Assembly: GCA_902489575.1 (NCBI GenBank)
Contig: CABUAQ010000012.1
Span: forward strand, 1 to 32,248
Length of the DNA stretch: 32,248 nt
From: an uncultured bacterium
GTDB lineage: Bacteria; Cyanobacteriota; Vampirovibrionia; Gastranaerophilales; Gastranaerophilaceae
Direction: 5' to 3'
In this document: positions 15,611 to 24,551 of the stretch, piece after piece
How the letters are laid out: each line of letters begins with the position of its first letter
Numbering within the stretch: position 1 is the stretch's first letter
Notes under the pieces: model-generated
Databases searched by the model: none
What the model saw: only the letters and a program-made list of their open reading frames with translations
Told to the model about the DNA's origin: nothing
Program-made: the position numbers and the translations under genes

Positions 15611-18097
15611 CTATTTTACTACAATATTTACCAGCTTCTTAGGAACAACAATAACCTTAACTATTGTTTTTCCATCAATCAGTGATTTAATTTTGTCACT
15701 GTTTAAAGCAGTTTGTTTCAATTCTTCCTGATTCAGAGCTTCCTCGACTTCTATTTTATCTTTAACTTTTCCGTTAACCTGAATAACTAAAGTTATAGAA
15801 CTTGATTTTGCAAGATTTTCATCCCACTTGCACCAGGACTGTTCATGAATTGAACCAACTCCACCCAATTCACTCCAGGCTTCCTCTGTTAAGTGAACTG
15901 CTACAGGTGACATCAACTTCATCAGCGAAATAATCGCAAAACTTAAAACATTTTTATCTTCGTCAGACAAATCTGATTTTTTAGCCTGCCAATCATAAAT
16001 CGCATTAGTCAATTCTCTGTATTTTGAAATTACTGTATTAAACTGGAAGTCATTAGATATGTCATTAGTAATTCCCTTGATTGCCATATGAGCAACTCTT
16101 ACCAAATCATCGTTCGATTTTTCCAGCGGGAAGTTCAATTTATAATCAAGGTTAATATTTTTTTGATTTGTTGAAATCAATCTCCAAACTCTGTTCAAGA
16201 ATTTGTAGCAGCCTTCAACACCTGCATCAGACCAGTCAAAATCTCTTGCTGGAGGGGAATCTGATAAGATAAATAGTCTTGCAGTATCTGCACCGTAATT
16301 CTCAAATATTTCATCCGGATCAACTGTATTCCCTTTTGATTTTGACATTTTTGAACCATCTTTTAGTACCATACCTTGAGTCAAAAGATTTTTAAACGGT
16401 TCGTCAAAATCTAAAAGTCCGCAATCTCGTAACGCTTTTGTAAAAAATCTTGAATACAATAAGTGTAAAATTGCGTGCTCAATACCCCCAACATATTGAT
16501 CAACAGGAAGCCAATGATTTACGGTTTCTCTATCGAAACATTTATCAGCATTGTTTGCATCAGCGTATCTCAAATAATACCAGCTTGAACAAACGAATGT
16601 ATCCATTGTATCTGTTTCACGTGTAGCATGCCCGCCACATACCGGACAAACTGTATCTTTGAATGTTTTTGAGGTTGTGATAGGTGATTTTCCGGCAACC
16701 GAAAAATCAACATCTTTAGGAAGCATTACAGGAAGCTGATCTTCAGGAACCGGCTGAATTCCGCACTTATCGCAATATACAACAGGTATAGGTGCACCCC
16801 AATATCTTTGACGTGAAATTAACCAATCTCTTAGTCTGTATTGAGTTTTGAATTCTCCAAATCCTTTGTCTACAGCCCATTTTGTAATTGCTTTTTTAGC
16901 ATCTTCATTTTTTAAACCATCAAATTCTCCTGAATTTACAAGAACTCCGGGTTCTGTATAAGCCGCATCTTTACAATCACTCGGATTTTGTTTATCTTCA
17001 ATAACAACTTTCATTGGTAAATTATATTTTTGTGCAAAATCAAAATCACGTGTATCATGGGTTGGAACTGCCATAACAGCACCTGTTCCATATTCTACAA
17101 GAGCATAATCGGCTGTCCAAAGAGGGAAAATTTCACCATTAAATGGATTTTTACAATGTGTACCCAATGGAACTCCTGTTTTTACACGTTCAGTCGAAAG
17201 TCTTTCAATCTCAGACATTTTACGTGCATTTGCCCTGTAAGCTTCAACTGCACTACGATTTTCAGCTGTTGTAAGTTTTTCAATATCTTTATATTCAGGA
17301 GCAACAACAAGATAAGTTATACCAAACACCGTATCAGGTCTTGTTGTATATACTGGAACTTCAATTGTTTCACCGTTTGGAGCGTCTACAACCGGAAATT
17401 TAAAAATTGCCCCTTTTGATTTTCCAATCCAATTTGCCTGCATTGTCTTAACATTATCACCCCAACCAGGAAGTTTATCCAAATCTTCTAACAATACATC
17501 AGCATATTCAGTGATTTTGATAAACCATTGTGATAAATATTTTTTCTCAACAACACTGTCACATCTCCAGCATTTACCATCAATTACCTGCTCATTTGCA
17601 AGAACAGTTCCACATTGATCACACCAGTTTACAGCAGCCTCCTTTTTGTATACCAAACCCTTTTTATAAAGTTGTAAAAATAACCACTGTGTCCATTTAT
17701 AATAATCAGGTTTGCAGGTTGTAACCTCTCTATCCCAATCATAAGACAGACCAAGCATTTTTAACTGTTTAGTCATATATTTAATATTTTCATCTGTCCA
17801 GGTTTCAGGATCAGCATTGTGCTGCATTGCAGCATTTTCAGCCGGTAAGCCAAAACTATCCCATCCTATCGGATGCAACACGTTGAAACCGTTTGCCTTC
17901 TTAAAACGCGCAATGACATCCGTAATAGTATAATTTCTAACATGTCCCATATGCAGTTTCCCTGAAGGATACGGGAACATTGATAACGCATAATATTTAG
18001 GTTTGTCTGATTTATCTAAAGTTTTGAAAGCTTTAGTTTCTTCCCAAATACCTTGCCACTTTTTTTCTATTTCTTGCGGAAAATAACTTTCTTTCAT
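15611..18097 (-). CDS. leuS: Leucyl-tRNA synthetase
   Basis: LeuS charges tRNA-Leu in the cytoplasm. The 828-residue protein has the class I signature MFPYPSGKLHMGHVRNY near residue 40-56, the split catalytic domain interrupted by the CP1 editing domain with TTRPDTVFGITYLVVAPEY and GTGAVMAVPTHDTRD, the zinc-type cysteine pairs CDQCG...CWRC and CDKCG...CPVCG, DSFVCSSWYYLRY-like sequence, and SKMSKSKGNTVDP near residue 580. Length is normal for bacterial LeuS. The frame opens at a TTG at 18124, but that base lies at the expected transcription start of the TATACT promoter, and ATG 18097 has GGAG 11 bases upstream, so I use the ATG. It is a single-gene unit ending at the shared terminator. Confidence 0.96.
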   Translation of the reverse strand: MKESYFPQEIEKKWQGIWEETKAFKTLDKSDKPKYYALSMFPYPSGKLHMGHVRNYTITDVIARFKKANGFNVLHPIGWDSFGLPAENAAMQHNADPETWTDENIKYMTKQLKMLGLSYDWDREVTTCKPDYYKWTQWLFLQLYKKGLVYKKEAAVNWCDQCGTVLANEQVIDGKCWRCDSVVEKKYLSQWFIKITEYADVLLEDLDKLPGWGDNVKTMQANWIGKSKGAIFKFPVVDAPNGETIEVPVYTTRPDTVFGITYLVVAPEYKDIEKLTTAENRSAVEAYRANARKMSEIERLSTERVKTGVPLGTHCKNPFNGEIFPLWTADYALVEYGTGAVMAVPTHDTRDFDFAQKYNLPMKVVIEDKQNPSDCKDAAYTEPGVLVNSGEFDGLKNEDAKKAITKWAVDKGFGEFKTQYRLRDWLISRQRYWGAPIPVVYCDKCGIQPVPEDQLPVMLPKDVDFSVAGKSPITTSKTFKDTVCPVCGGHATRETDTMDTFVCSSWYYLRYADANNADKCFDRETVNHWLPVDQYVGGIEHAILHLLYSRFFTKALRDCGLLDFDEPFKNLLTQGMVLKDGSKMSKSKGNTVDPDEIFENYGADTARLFILSDSPPARDFDWSDAGVEGCYKFLNRVWRLISTNQKNINLDYKLNFPLEKSNDDLVRVAHMAIKGITNDISNDFQFNTVISKYRELTNAIYDWQAKKSDLSDEDKNVLSFAIISLMKLMSPVAVHLTEEAWSELGGVGSIHEQSWCKWDENLAKSSSITLVIQVNGKVKDKIEVEEALNQEELKQTALNSDKIKSLIDGKTIVKVIVVPKKLVNIVVK

Positions 18098-18128
18098 ATT
18101 TTTGTTTACTCCATTTATCCTCAACTAA

Positions 18129-18134
18129 AGTATA
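18129..18134 (-). promoter_or_regulatory. -10 element of leuS
   Basis: On the minus strand this reads TATACT, five of six bases of the -10 consensus. The -35 is weak (AAATTC at 17 bases). The transcript would start near 18122 and give a leader of about 25 bases before ATG 18097, which supports that start codon. Confidence 0.5.
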
Positions 18135-18149
18135 ACATAAAAACTTTAC

Positions 18150-18178
18150 TTGAATTTAATAACAGTTTAAGTTATCTT
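18150..18178 (+). promoter_or_regulatory. Promoter of the gene at 18202
   Basis: TTGAAT (18150-18155) and TATCTT (18173-18178) are separated by 17 bases. The gene starts 23 bases further on, with AAGGA as a ribosome site. The match is moderate, four of six bases in each hexamer. Confidence 0.45.
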
Positions 18179-18201
18179 TAAACCATAAGGATTCGCAGTA
18201 T

Positions 18202-18693
18202 ATGATACAACAAGTTCAATGGGTAAACTATACAAACCCGGCACCTCAGCCGCAGTACAATTGTACATCTTGCAAACTTCCGGAACAAGGAAGGAACTAT
18301 TGCTTGTTTGACAAAAATGAGGTTGACTATTTTGTAAAACAAAAAGAAAATGCCATTCCGTATCTTTCGACAATTTTATCACAATCAAACAATGAAGCAC
18401 AGATTACAGAAACCCTATATATTATGGATAGAATGATTGATAACGGAACAAAAGGTATTGATAAACTTTATCCCGTTTTTGCACGATTCAACAATACAAA
18501 TTCTCCTAACATTCAAACATTTTTAGCAGGAATTTATCGTAAAATTCAAGTTCCTGACGCATTTGGACCACTTGTTAAAATGCTTATACAAAATTCGCTA
18601 AAACCATACAATCCAAACGAACCGTTTGATCCGAATGAAGAAATCGGCGGAGCAATCCTAAGTTATCTGTCTGATCGCTTTAGAAAGGGGTAA
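18202..18693 (+). CDS. Small helical (HEAT-like) protein with N-terminal CxxC
   Basis: The function of this 163-residue protein is not recognised. The first 35 residues are Pro/Gln/Asn-rich and hold CTSCKLPEQGRNYC, three cysteines spaced CxxC-x9-C that could bind a metal or be redox-active. The rest is helical, in pairs of amphipathic helices (AIPYLSTILSQ, ITETLYIMDRMIDNG, GIDKLYPVFARF, NIQTFLAGIYRKI, AFGPLVKMLIQN) in a HEAT/ARM-like rhythm, a fold used for protein binding. There is no signal peptide or membrane segment. AAGGA lies ten bases before the ATG and a plausible promoter sits upstream. It is transcribed divergently from leuS and alone. Confidence 0.7.
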   Translation: MIQQVQWVNYTNPAPQPQYNCTSCKLPEQGRNYCLFDKNEVDYFVKQKENAIPYLSTILSQSNNEAQITETLYIMDRMIDNGTKGIDKLYPVFARFNNTNSPNIQTFLAGIYRKIQVPDAFGPLVKMLIQNSLKPYNPNEPFDPNEEIGGAILSYLSDRFRKG

Positions 18694-18715
18694 ATACATT
18701 CTATATTCACCCCTT
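18685..18715. terminator. Weak hairpin between convergent genes
   Basis: AAGGGGT (18685-18691) pairs with ACCCCTT (18709-18715), and the AT-rich middle can extend the stem. It overlaps the stop codon of the gene at 18202 and faces the end of glcK. No clear U-run follows, so this is a weak call. Confidence 0.4.
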
Positions 18716-18753
18716 AGCAATAAAACCCGTATTTGATTTTTAAATATTAAAAC

Positions 18754-19707
18754 TTATTCTTCAATCAACATAGAAGCACCGATTACACCCGCGGAATTAC
18801 CCAATTCTGCAGGAACAATCTCTACTGACGAACCGGCAACTAACATTGCTCTTTCTTTAATCGTTTTTCTAATAGGATTTAAAAGTAAATCTCCTGCTTC
18901 TGCAACCCCGCCGCCAATAATTACACGTTCAGGATTTAAAAGATTGATTACACTTGTTAAACCAATTCCAATATACTCACCAATAATTTCAAAGATTCTT
19001 TTCGCAACAGGATCACCGGCTTCAGCAGCTTTTGCCACAATATATGGAGTAATTTCGCCTTCCGCACCTGCCATTTCTCTAAATTTTGTTGATTTTCCAC
19101 CTTTTAAATATTCCTGAGCCATCGCAACAATGCTAGGACCTGATGCAAAGGCTTCCAGACAACCTGTATCTCCACATCCACAAATAGGCCCGCCGACACT
19201 TTGTAACTTTATATGACCAATTTCACCTGCTGCATTTGCAGCTCCTCGAACCAGTTTACCGTTTATCACAAGCCCTGAACCTATACCTGTACCAACTGTA
19301 ATACAAATAAAGTTTTCACAGCCTCTACCAGCCCCAAAATTCATTTCTCCTAATGCTGCGCATCTAACATCATTATCAATACGTGTTGGAATATGAAATT
19401 CATCTTCTATCATTTGGGCAATAGGAACATTTACCCAGCCCGGAATATTCGGAGCTAGTTTAACAACACCTGTTTTATAATCAACCTGCCCCGGAAAATC
19501 AAATCCAATACCTTGAATATCTTCAGCCCCGGTATTTGTTTCTTTCATCAAATCTCTAATCGCTTGTTTGATATTATTAACAGTGTATTCATAACCCATT
19601 TGAGCGTACGTTGGAACACTGTTTGAATAAATTATTTTACCCTTTTCATCAACTAAAGCGATTTTTACATTTGTTCCGCCAACATCAATACCGATTCTTT
19701 TTGTCAT
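18754..19707 (-). CDS. glcK: ROK-family glucokinase
   Basis: The 317-residue enzyme phosphorylates glucose (or a related hexose) with ATP. It shows the ROK order: IGIDVGGTNVKIALVD (5-20) for phosphate binding, GFDFPGQVD (68-76), DNDVRCAALGE (111-121) with catalytic Asp113, VGTGIGSGLVINGKLVRGA (138-156), the zinc site GHIKLQSVGGPICGCGDTGCLE (His165 with Cys176, Cys178 and Cys183), and INLLNPERVIIGGGV. No helix-turn-helix is present, so it is a kinase and not a ROK repressor. The frame extends to 19755, but ATG 19707 has GAAGGGAAG six bases upstream. ROK kinases differ in sugar choice; glucose is the best guess because of GlcK-like length and its partner glycolytic genes in the window. Confidence 0.9.
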   Translation of the reverse strand: MTKRIGIDVGGTNVKIALVDEKGKIIYSNSVPTYAQMGYEYTVNNIKQAIRDLMKETNTGAEDIQGIGFDFPGQVDYKTGVVKLAPNIPGWVNVPIAQMIEDEFHIPTRIDNDVRCAALGEMNFGAGRGCENFICITVGTGIGSGLVINGKLVRGAANAAGEIGHIKLQSVGGPICGCGDTGCLEAFASGPSIVAMAQEYLKGGKSTKFREMAGAEGEITPYIVAKAAEAGDPVAKRIFEIIGEYIGIGLTSVINLLNPERVIIGGGVAEAGDLLLNPIRKTIKERAMLVAGSSVEIVPAELGNSAGVIGASMLIEE

Positions 19708-19807
19708 ATTTCTTCCCTTCTGTGTAATAACATCCATAAATCTATGATAGAACAAATATTTAATTTTAAAAATTGTTAATTTTTGTTACAAACAAAATCC
19801 GTATTTC

Positions 19808-19835
19808 TAAAGTTTAAACCCTAAAATACCGTAAT
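19808..19835 (+). promoter_or_regulatory. Sigma-28-like promoter before the 567-residue protein
   Basis: TAAAGTTT (19808-19815) is an exact copy of the sigma-28 (FliA) -35 element. After 12 bases comes ACCGTAAT (19828-19835), which keeps the CCG core of the GCCGATAA -10 element. The spacing is one base over the usual 11. A sigma-70 reading (TAATAC at 19832 with no good -35) is the alternative. Confidence 0.45.
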
Positions 19836-19892
19836 ACTACATGGAAACAACCAGAGTTACGAAATTTAGACAAAATCAATGAAAGGAAAGCA

Positions 19893-21596
19893 ATGGGCTT
19901 AGCAGCATCACAAGCTAGATTATTAACAATAACAGCCAGAAAAGCTGACTGTGAGTTTCAGTCTATGAACTTATCTCACCAAAAACTTTCACTTTCACGT
20001 GATATGGAAAAAATTTCAACAGATTATCAAAATTCCCTGAACGCAACAAAACTTGTATATGATTACTATGGTTCAGGGGATAGTGATATGCCTTTGACAT
20101 ATGGATTATTAATGTCACCTTCTGTTTATAACGATTATTATCCAAAATTAGTTACGGATACTCAAAACAGAGTTATTCTGAATTCCTCACTTGCGGCAGC
20201 AGCGAGAGCTGCCGGTATCCCTGCTGAAGGATTATTAGGAACACCATCTTCAGATGTTCGTAATAAATTTATTGAAGCACTTGCCGGTCAAAATATTATA
20301 ACCGCAAACCAAGCCACTACAATCCAAGGAACAACTTATGGTAATACGGTTGGTCTTGGTAATACAATGGGAGTAACTCAGGGTACTACAGAAATTAGTT
20401 ATAACCAATTGATAGATTTGTTCAATGCGTACGCTAACAGTACTACAGCTGATGGTGTAAATCTTGGCAATTCTGACAGTGATCAAGGGAAAGCGCAGAG
20501 GATTGTTAAAGTAACAGCCGATGGTACAGTTGAACAATTATACAATGGCAATCCTGTTGAAATTACAATAGCAGATTTATTAAATGATAAAGCACAATAT
20601 AACCTGGCATATGAATCCGGAGAGGGTAAAAATGATGGTCATGTCCCTACTTTAACAGGAGCAGAACTTCAAAGAGATTTGGTTGAAGACACTCAAGATT
20701 CAAAAAGTATTTTAAGCTGGATTCAAGATCAATTCTCTGCCGTACTCGGAGGAACTCCGGCAGGAAAAACTGCGGTTGAATTTGCCTATAATGAAGTATA
20801 TGACTTACTTTATCCAAACCATAAACTGCAAGACAATGCTGACAAATTCCAGCAATCTGATTTGCAGGCTAACGGAACAGAAACCTTCAGAGGAGAAGGA
20901 AACAACGGATTCCAAGCTTATGTTGCCAAAAAAGCTTCTCAATATATGGGTATTACGTATAGTATAACCGAAACTGAAGGCGGTTTTCACACCAGAAAAA
21001 ATGACAACGCAACAGTTGCAGTAAACTTGAATAATATTGCAAAAGCATTTTTGACCTCCTATGTAACTTATATGAAAGGTCTGGATAAGACCGAATATTC
21101 TTACCAAAAGGGTGATAAAAATAATAGCAACCTGTATGACCCGTCTCAAGATGATTTCACATTTACAATTGCTACAGAAAGCGAAATTGAAGATGATGAC
21201 ACTACATTATATGCAAATTTCTACGATGCAATGTTTAATTCGATTTGTCTGAATGGCTGGACAGAAAATCCACAAATTGACGACGAAAACTACCTCAGTG
21301 AAATGCTTAAAGGCGGTATGGCTTTCATATCCTCAATCAGTGATGATGGTTTCTATTATCAGGGTAACTACTCTACAGACAAATATATACTTGAAGTTAC
21401 TGATGAAGAAACAATCGCAAAAGCAGAAGCTAAATATAATACTGAAAAAACAAAAATCGAAAATAAAGAAGAAACCATTGATATGAAAATGAAAAATTTA
21501 GATACAGAAATTTCTTCACTAACAACAGAATACGATACAACAAAATCTGTAATTACAAAAGCAATCGAAAAATCATTTAAACGATATGAGGCATAA
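19893..21596 (+). CDS. Large Asn/Thr-rich surface-type protein with flagellar-like terminal helices
   Basis: I do not recognise a characterised family, though the start (MGLAASQARLLTITARKAD) looks like a family I associate with Gastranaerophilales genomes. The 567 residues have helical ends and a variable centre: an N-terminal helix (about 5-60), a Gly/Thr/Asn-rich middle (100-420, including repeated Gly-Asn-Thr turns), and a C-terminal coiled coil (495-565) ending IDMKMKNLDTEI...KAIEKSFKRYEA. Conserved ends around a variable core, no signal peptide, one cysteine near the N-terminus, and low Trp content are features of flagellar axial proteins and type III substrates; this is inference. AAAGGAAAG precedes the ATG. 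A sigma-28-like promoter lies 57 bases upstream and a very strong terminator follows. No other flagellar gene is in the window. Confidence 0.75.
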   Translation: MGLAASQARLLTITARKADCEFQSMNLSHQKLSLSRDMEKISTDYQNSLNATKLVYDYYGSGDSDMPLTYGLLMSPSVYNDYYPKLVTDTQNRVILNSSLAAAARAAGIPAEGLLGTPSSDVRNKFIEALAGQNIITANQATTIQGTTYGNTVGLGNTMGVTQGTTEISYNQLIDLFNAYANSTTADGVNLGNSDSDQGKAQRIVKVTADGTVEQLYNGNPVEITIADLLNDKAQYNLAYESGEGKNDGHVPTLTGAELQRDLVEDTQDSKSILSWIQDQFSAVLGGTPAGKTAVEFAYNEVYDLLYPNHKLQDNADKFQQSDLQANGTETFRGEGNNGFQAYVAKKASQYMGITYSITETEGGFHTRKNDNATVAVNLNNIAKAFLTSYVTYMKGLDKTEYSYQKGDKNNSNLYDPSQDDFTFTIATESEIEDDDTTLYANFYDAMFNSICLNGWTENPQIDDENYLSEMLKGGMAFISSISDDGFYYQGNYSTDKYILEVTDEETIAKAEAKYNTEKTKIENKEETIDMKMKNLDTEISSLTTEYDTTKSVITKAIEKSFKRYEA

Positions 21597-21632
21597 AATC
21601 AAAAACGGGTTTAAAAACCCGTTTTTGATTTT
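21595..21632. terminator. Bidirectional hairpin terminator
   Basis: An 18-bp perfect stem, AAAATCAAAAACGGGTTT with its complement around two A bases, overlaps the stop codon at 21594-21596. It serves the 567-residue protein on the plus strand and, ending just before 21634, the methyltransferase gene on the minus strand. Confidence 0.92.
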
Positions 21633-21633
21633 A

Positions 21634-22515
21634 TTAAACTTTCTGGAAGACAAAAATATACTCATGCGTGAATATACTAAATCCACCGGCAAGTGCCCTA
21701 TAACGCCATAGATTAGCTGTTCTGCCTTTACCCCGTTCATTCCCTTGAATATCTTTTACAATTGTTGATTTTAAAACAAAACCTAATTTTCTCATCCTGT
21801 TCATACATTCAAATCCTAATGGCTGAACTTCGGAATTTTTGTAACTATCACCAATAATTAAGCAGGCAAATCTTCCCTTTTCTAATAAATCATAACCATT
21901 TTGGGCAACTTTTTCAAACATATCATAAAATTCTTCTGTTGTAGCACAATTAGATAAATCTTCTTTCTTATCAGAAAACTTGATAATATCATCATATGGG
22001 GGGTGCAGCATTAAGAATTGGGCCTTTTGCTCACCCATAATTTCAAGCCTTGCTTTAATCTTATCGACAGCACACTCCGAAGTTGAATCTGCGCAGATAA
22101 TATTTACATCAGTCACCAGCTGTTTTGGAGTAAATTTTTCAGAAACACTTTCTGCCAAATCATCTTTTAATTCGACACCTATACAGCGTCTTTGCATATT
22201 AATAGCTTCAATACCAGATGTTCCGGAACCAAAAAATAAATCTAACACAATATCATTCTTTTTGGTATATCTTTCATACATTTGCTGGGCAATTTGCGGA
22301 ATGTAGTTTCCGTGATATTCGTTAGAATGACCGTGCTGCTTTAATCTTGACGGGAATTGCCATAGCGTGCCAGTAAGGATATGTGCATAATCTCTCCATT
22401 TTTTCAAATTTATATCACTGTATTTTGTTGTCTTAACCTCAGGAGCTTTTACAATCTGCAAATCAGCCTGTTTCTTAGGTTGTAATTTTAAATTTGAAGT
22501 TGGTTTCCTTACCAC
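21634..22515 (-). CDS. Orphan DNA methyltransferase (N4/N6 amino type)
   Basis: A 293-residue SAM-dependent methyltransferase of the N6-adenine/N4-cytosine class. After about 45 variable residues comes WQFPSRLKQHGHSNEYHGNYIPQIAQQM (52-79), then motif I LDLFFGSGTSGIEA (91-104) with VELKDD, and the catalytic motif IV HPPYDD (171-176), where most relatives have DPPY or SPPY. The order motif I then motif IV suits the gamma-like arrangement. No restriction endonuclease or specificity subunit is adjacent; the neighbours are mutL and the 567-residue protein, so it is a solitary methyltransferase, perhaps regulatory or a remnant. The frame begins at GTG 22527, but GTG 22515 has GGAGG five bases upstream and is preferred. 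An RNA methyltransferase is possible but less likely. Confidence 0.8.
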   Translation of the reverse strand: MVRKPTSNLKLQPKKQADLQIVKAPEVKTTKYSDINLKKWRDYAHILTGTLWQFPSRLKQHGHSNEYHGNYIPQIAQQMYERYTKKNDIVLDLFFGSGTSGIEAINMQRRCIGVELKDDLAESVSEKFTPKQLVTDVNIICADSTSECAVDKIKARLEIMGEQKAQFLMLHPPYDDIIKFSDKKEDLSNCATTEEFYDMFEKVAQNGYDLLEKGRFACLIIGDSYKNSEVQPLGFECMNRMRKLGFVLKSTIVKDIQGNERGKGRTANLWRYRALAGGFSIFTHEYIFVFQKV

Positions 22516-22641
22516 AATGTCCTCCACCGTCTGTAATTATTTTTTTACCATTCAATCTTATTAAAATGTTTCAAATTTGTAATCAAACATTTAGATGATT
22601 TTGTGTTTGAGGTAGATTGATATTAAGATTTAGGGGATATT

Positions 22642-24453
22642 ATGGGAAGAATTAAACAATTATCGAAAAATTTAATAAATCAGATTGCTGCCGGCGAAGT
22701 TATTGAACGCCCCGCATCTGTAGTTAAAGAATTAACCGAAAATTCAATAGATGCAGGCGCCACAAAAATAAGTGTTGAAATTAACAATAACTGCAGAGAT
22801 ATAAGAGTTGCTGATAACGGCTGTGGAATTCATCCCGATGATATTTTACTTGCATTTTCAAAACACGCGACAAGCAAACTTCAAGAAGATGAAGACCTTT
22901 TTGATATAAGAACACTGGGATTTCGAGGAGAAGCTCTTGCCAGTATTATTTCCATTTCGAAACTTACCTGCACTACAAGAACAAAAGATTTTGAAACGGG
23001 AACAAAAGTTAAATGTGAGAACTCAGAAGTTAATAAAGTTGAAACCGGTTGTGCCATCGGAACAATTATGGATATAAAAGAATTATTTTATAATGTACCG
23101 GTTCGTTTAAAATTTTTGAAAAATTCAAATACAGAATTCTCATACATTCAAGAGGTAATTCAAACAATTGCGCTTGCTCACCCTGAAGTTTCTATTGAGT
23201 TAAAAAAATTTGGAAAAACTGTTTTAAAAACAACCGGTCAAAAAAATTTGATACAAACAATTAAAGAAGTATACTCAGCAGATGTTGCAAATAATCTAAA
23301 AGAGGTTTTAAAAACAGATGAACTTGCAGGATTTAAAATAAGCGGTTTTGTAAGTACACCTGATTACACTCGTTCAAGTAAAAAAAGTTACCACATGTAC
23401 ATAAATTCACGCGGAGTAAAATGTCCGGTTTTTCAAAAAGCTATTGATACCGTTTACAAAAACCTAACTGCAAATAATAAATACCCGTTAGTTGTTCTAA
23501 ATCTGGAAATTCCACCACACGACGTTGATGTTAATGTTCACCCGACAAAAAAAGAAGTTCGTTATAAAAATCCAAACCAAATTTTCAATTTTATTTACAC
23601 ATCAATTGAAGCAGGGTTATCTAACTATGTAGAAAAAAATTATATCCCTATTTCAAGAGATAATACAATTAATAGACAAATAATAACAAATCAGCCGGAA
23701 ATCCAAACTCAGGAAAGTATTCCATCAGGGATAATCCAATTCCCATCAAAACATCCTTCAAAAGAGTTTTATGTAGATGAACAAACTGATACTATGTTTA
23801 TTTCTGACACGGCGATGGAGAAACTTGAACATCAGTCTTTGAGCATTGAAAAAAATGAACAAAAAAAATTTTTTGCTCCGCAGCAACAAACTGTTGAAGC
23901 CCAAGAAAATATAATCGGTCAATACCGTGACACTTATATTTTAATAGACAGTGAAGAAGGATTAGAAATAGTTGACCAGCATATTGCAGAAGAAAGATAT
24001 ATTTATGAAAAATTAAAATCCGAAAAAAATGTTATATCGCAAATGCTTTTTGTATCAGATGTGATTGAAATATCATCAACAGAAGCTGAATTGATAAAAG
24101 AAAACCTCCAAAAATTTGAACGGTTTGGCTATGGAATAGAGTTTTTAAGCGAAAGAGAAATAATTTTCAGAAAAGTGCCGCAACTTCTTGCAAAAACTAA
24201 CCCTAAAGAAATCATTGCAGATATTTTAGAAAATATTCAAGGAGATATTGATAATCTGGAAGAAAAAATTTTAATAACTACCTCTTGCAAAGCTGCAGTA
24301 AAAGCAAACACAAAACTTTCAGTATGGCAAATGCAAGACATAATCTCAAAATGGAGAACGACAAAAATGCCTTATACATGCCCGCATGGAAGACCAATTT
24401 CAAAAATTATCCCGCATAAGGAACTGGCAGGATTTTTTCAACGTTCAAAATAA
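22642..24453 (+). CDS. mutL: DNA mismatch repair protein MutL (endonuclease type)
   Basis: MutL couples mismatch recognition by MutS to strand incision. The 603 residues start with the GHKL ATPase: IAAGEVIERPASVVKELTENSIDAGA, DNGCGI, KHATSKL and TLGFRGEALASI are all intact. A variable linker (about 335-425) leads to the dimerisation/nuclease domain with DQHIAEERYIYE (445-456; the metal motif DQHA(x)2E(x)4E with Ala changed to Ile), SCKAAVKAN, CPHGRP (580-585) and a final FFQR. These mark a MutL with its own nicking activity, expected in a bacterium without MutH. GGGGA lies five bases before the ATG. It is transcribed divergently from the methyltransferase; a terminator follows. Confidence 0.95.
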   Translation: MGRIKQLSKNLINQIAAGEVIERPASVVKELTENSIDAGATKISVEINNNCRDIRVADNGCGIHPDDILLAFSKHATSKLQEDEDLFDIRTLGFRGEALASIISISKLTCTTRTKDFETGTKVKCENSEVNKVETGCAIGTIMDIKELFYNVPVRLKFLKNSNTEFSYIQEVIQTIALAHPEVSIELKKFGKTVLKTTGQKNLIQTIKEVYSADVANNLKEVLKTDELAGFKISGFVSTPDYTRSSKKSYHMYINSRGVKCPVFQKAIDTVYKNLTANNKYPLVVLNLEIPPHDVDVNVHPTKKEVRYKNPNQIFNFIYTSIEAGLSNYVEKNYIPISRDNTINRQIITNQPEIQTQESIPSGIIQFPSKHPSKEFYVDEQTDTMFISDTAMEKLEHQSLSIEKNEQKKFFAPQQQTVEAQENIIGQYRDTYILIDSEEGLEIVDQHIAEERYIYEKLKSEKNVISQMLFVSDVIEISSTEAELIKENLQKFERFGYGIEFLSEREIIFRKVPQLLAKTNPKEIIADILENIQGDIDNLEEKILITTSCKAAVKANTKLSVWQMQDIISKWRTTKMPYTCPHGRPISKIIPHKELAGFFQRSK

Positions 24454-24480
24454 TTTTGCACAGTCATCTATTAAAGCAGA

Positions 24481-24521
24481 AATACAAAAAGGCTGGGTTT
24501 TTAACTCAGCCTTTTTGTATT
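24481..24521. terminator. Bidirectional hairpin terminator
   Basis: AATACAAAAAGGCTGGG pairs with CTCAGCCTTTTTGTATT over 17 bp, with one G-T wobble, around a 7-base loop. It lies between the convergent mutL and tpiA genes and has U-runs on both strands. Confidence 0.9.
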
Positions 24522-24551
24522 TATTATGTTTATCACTGTATTATATTTTAC

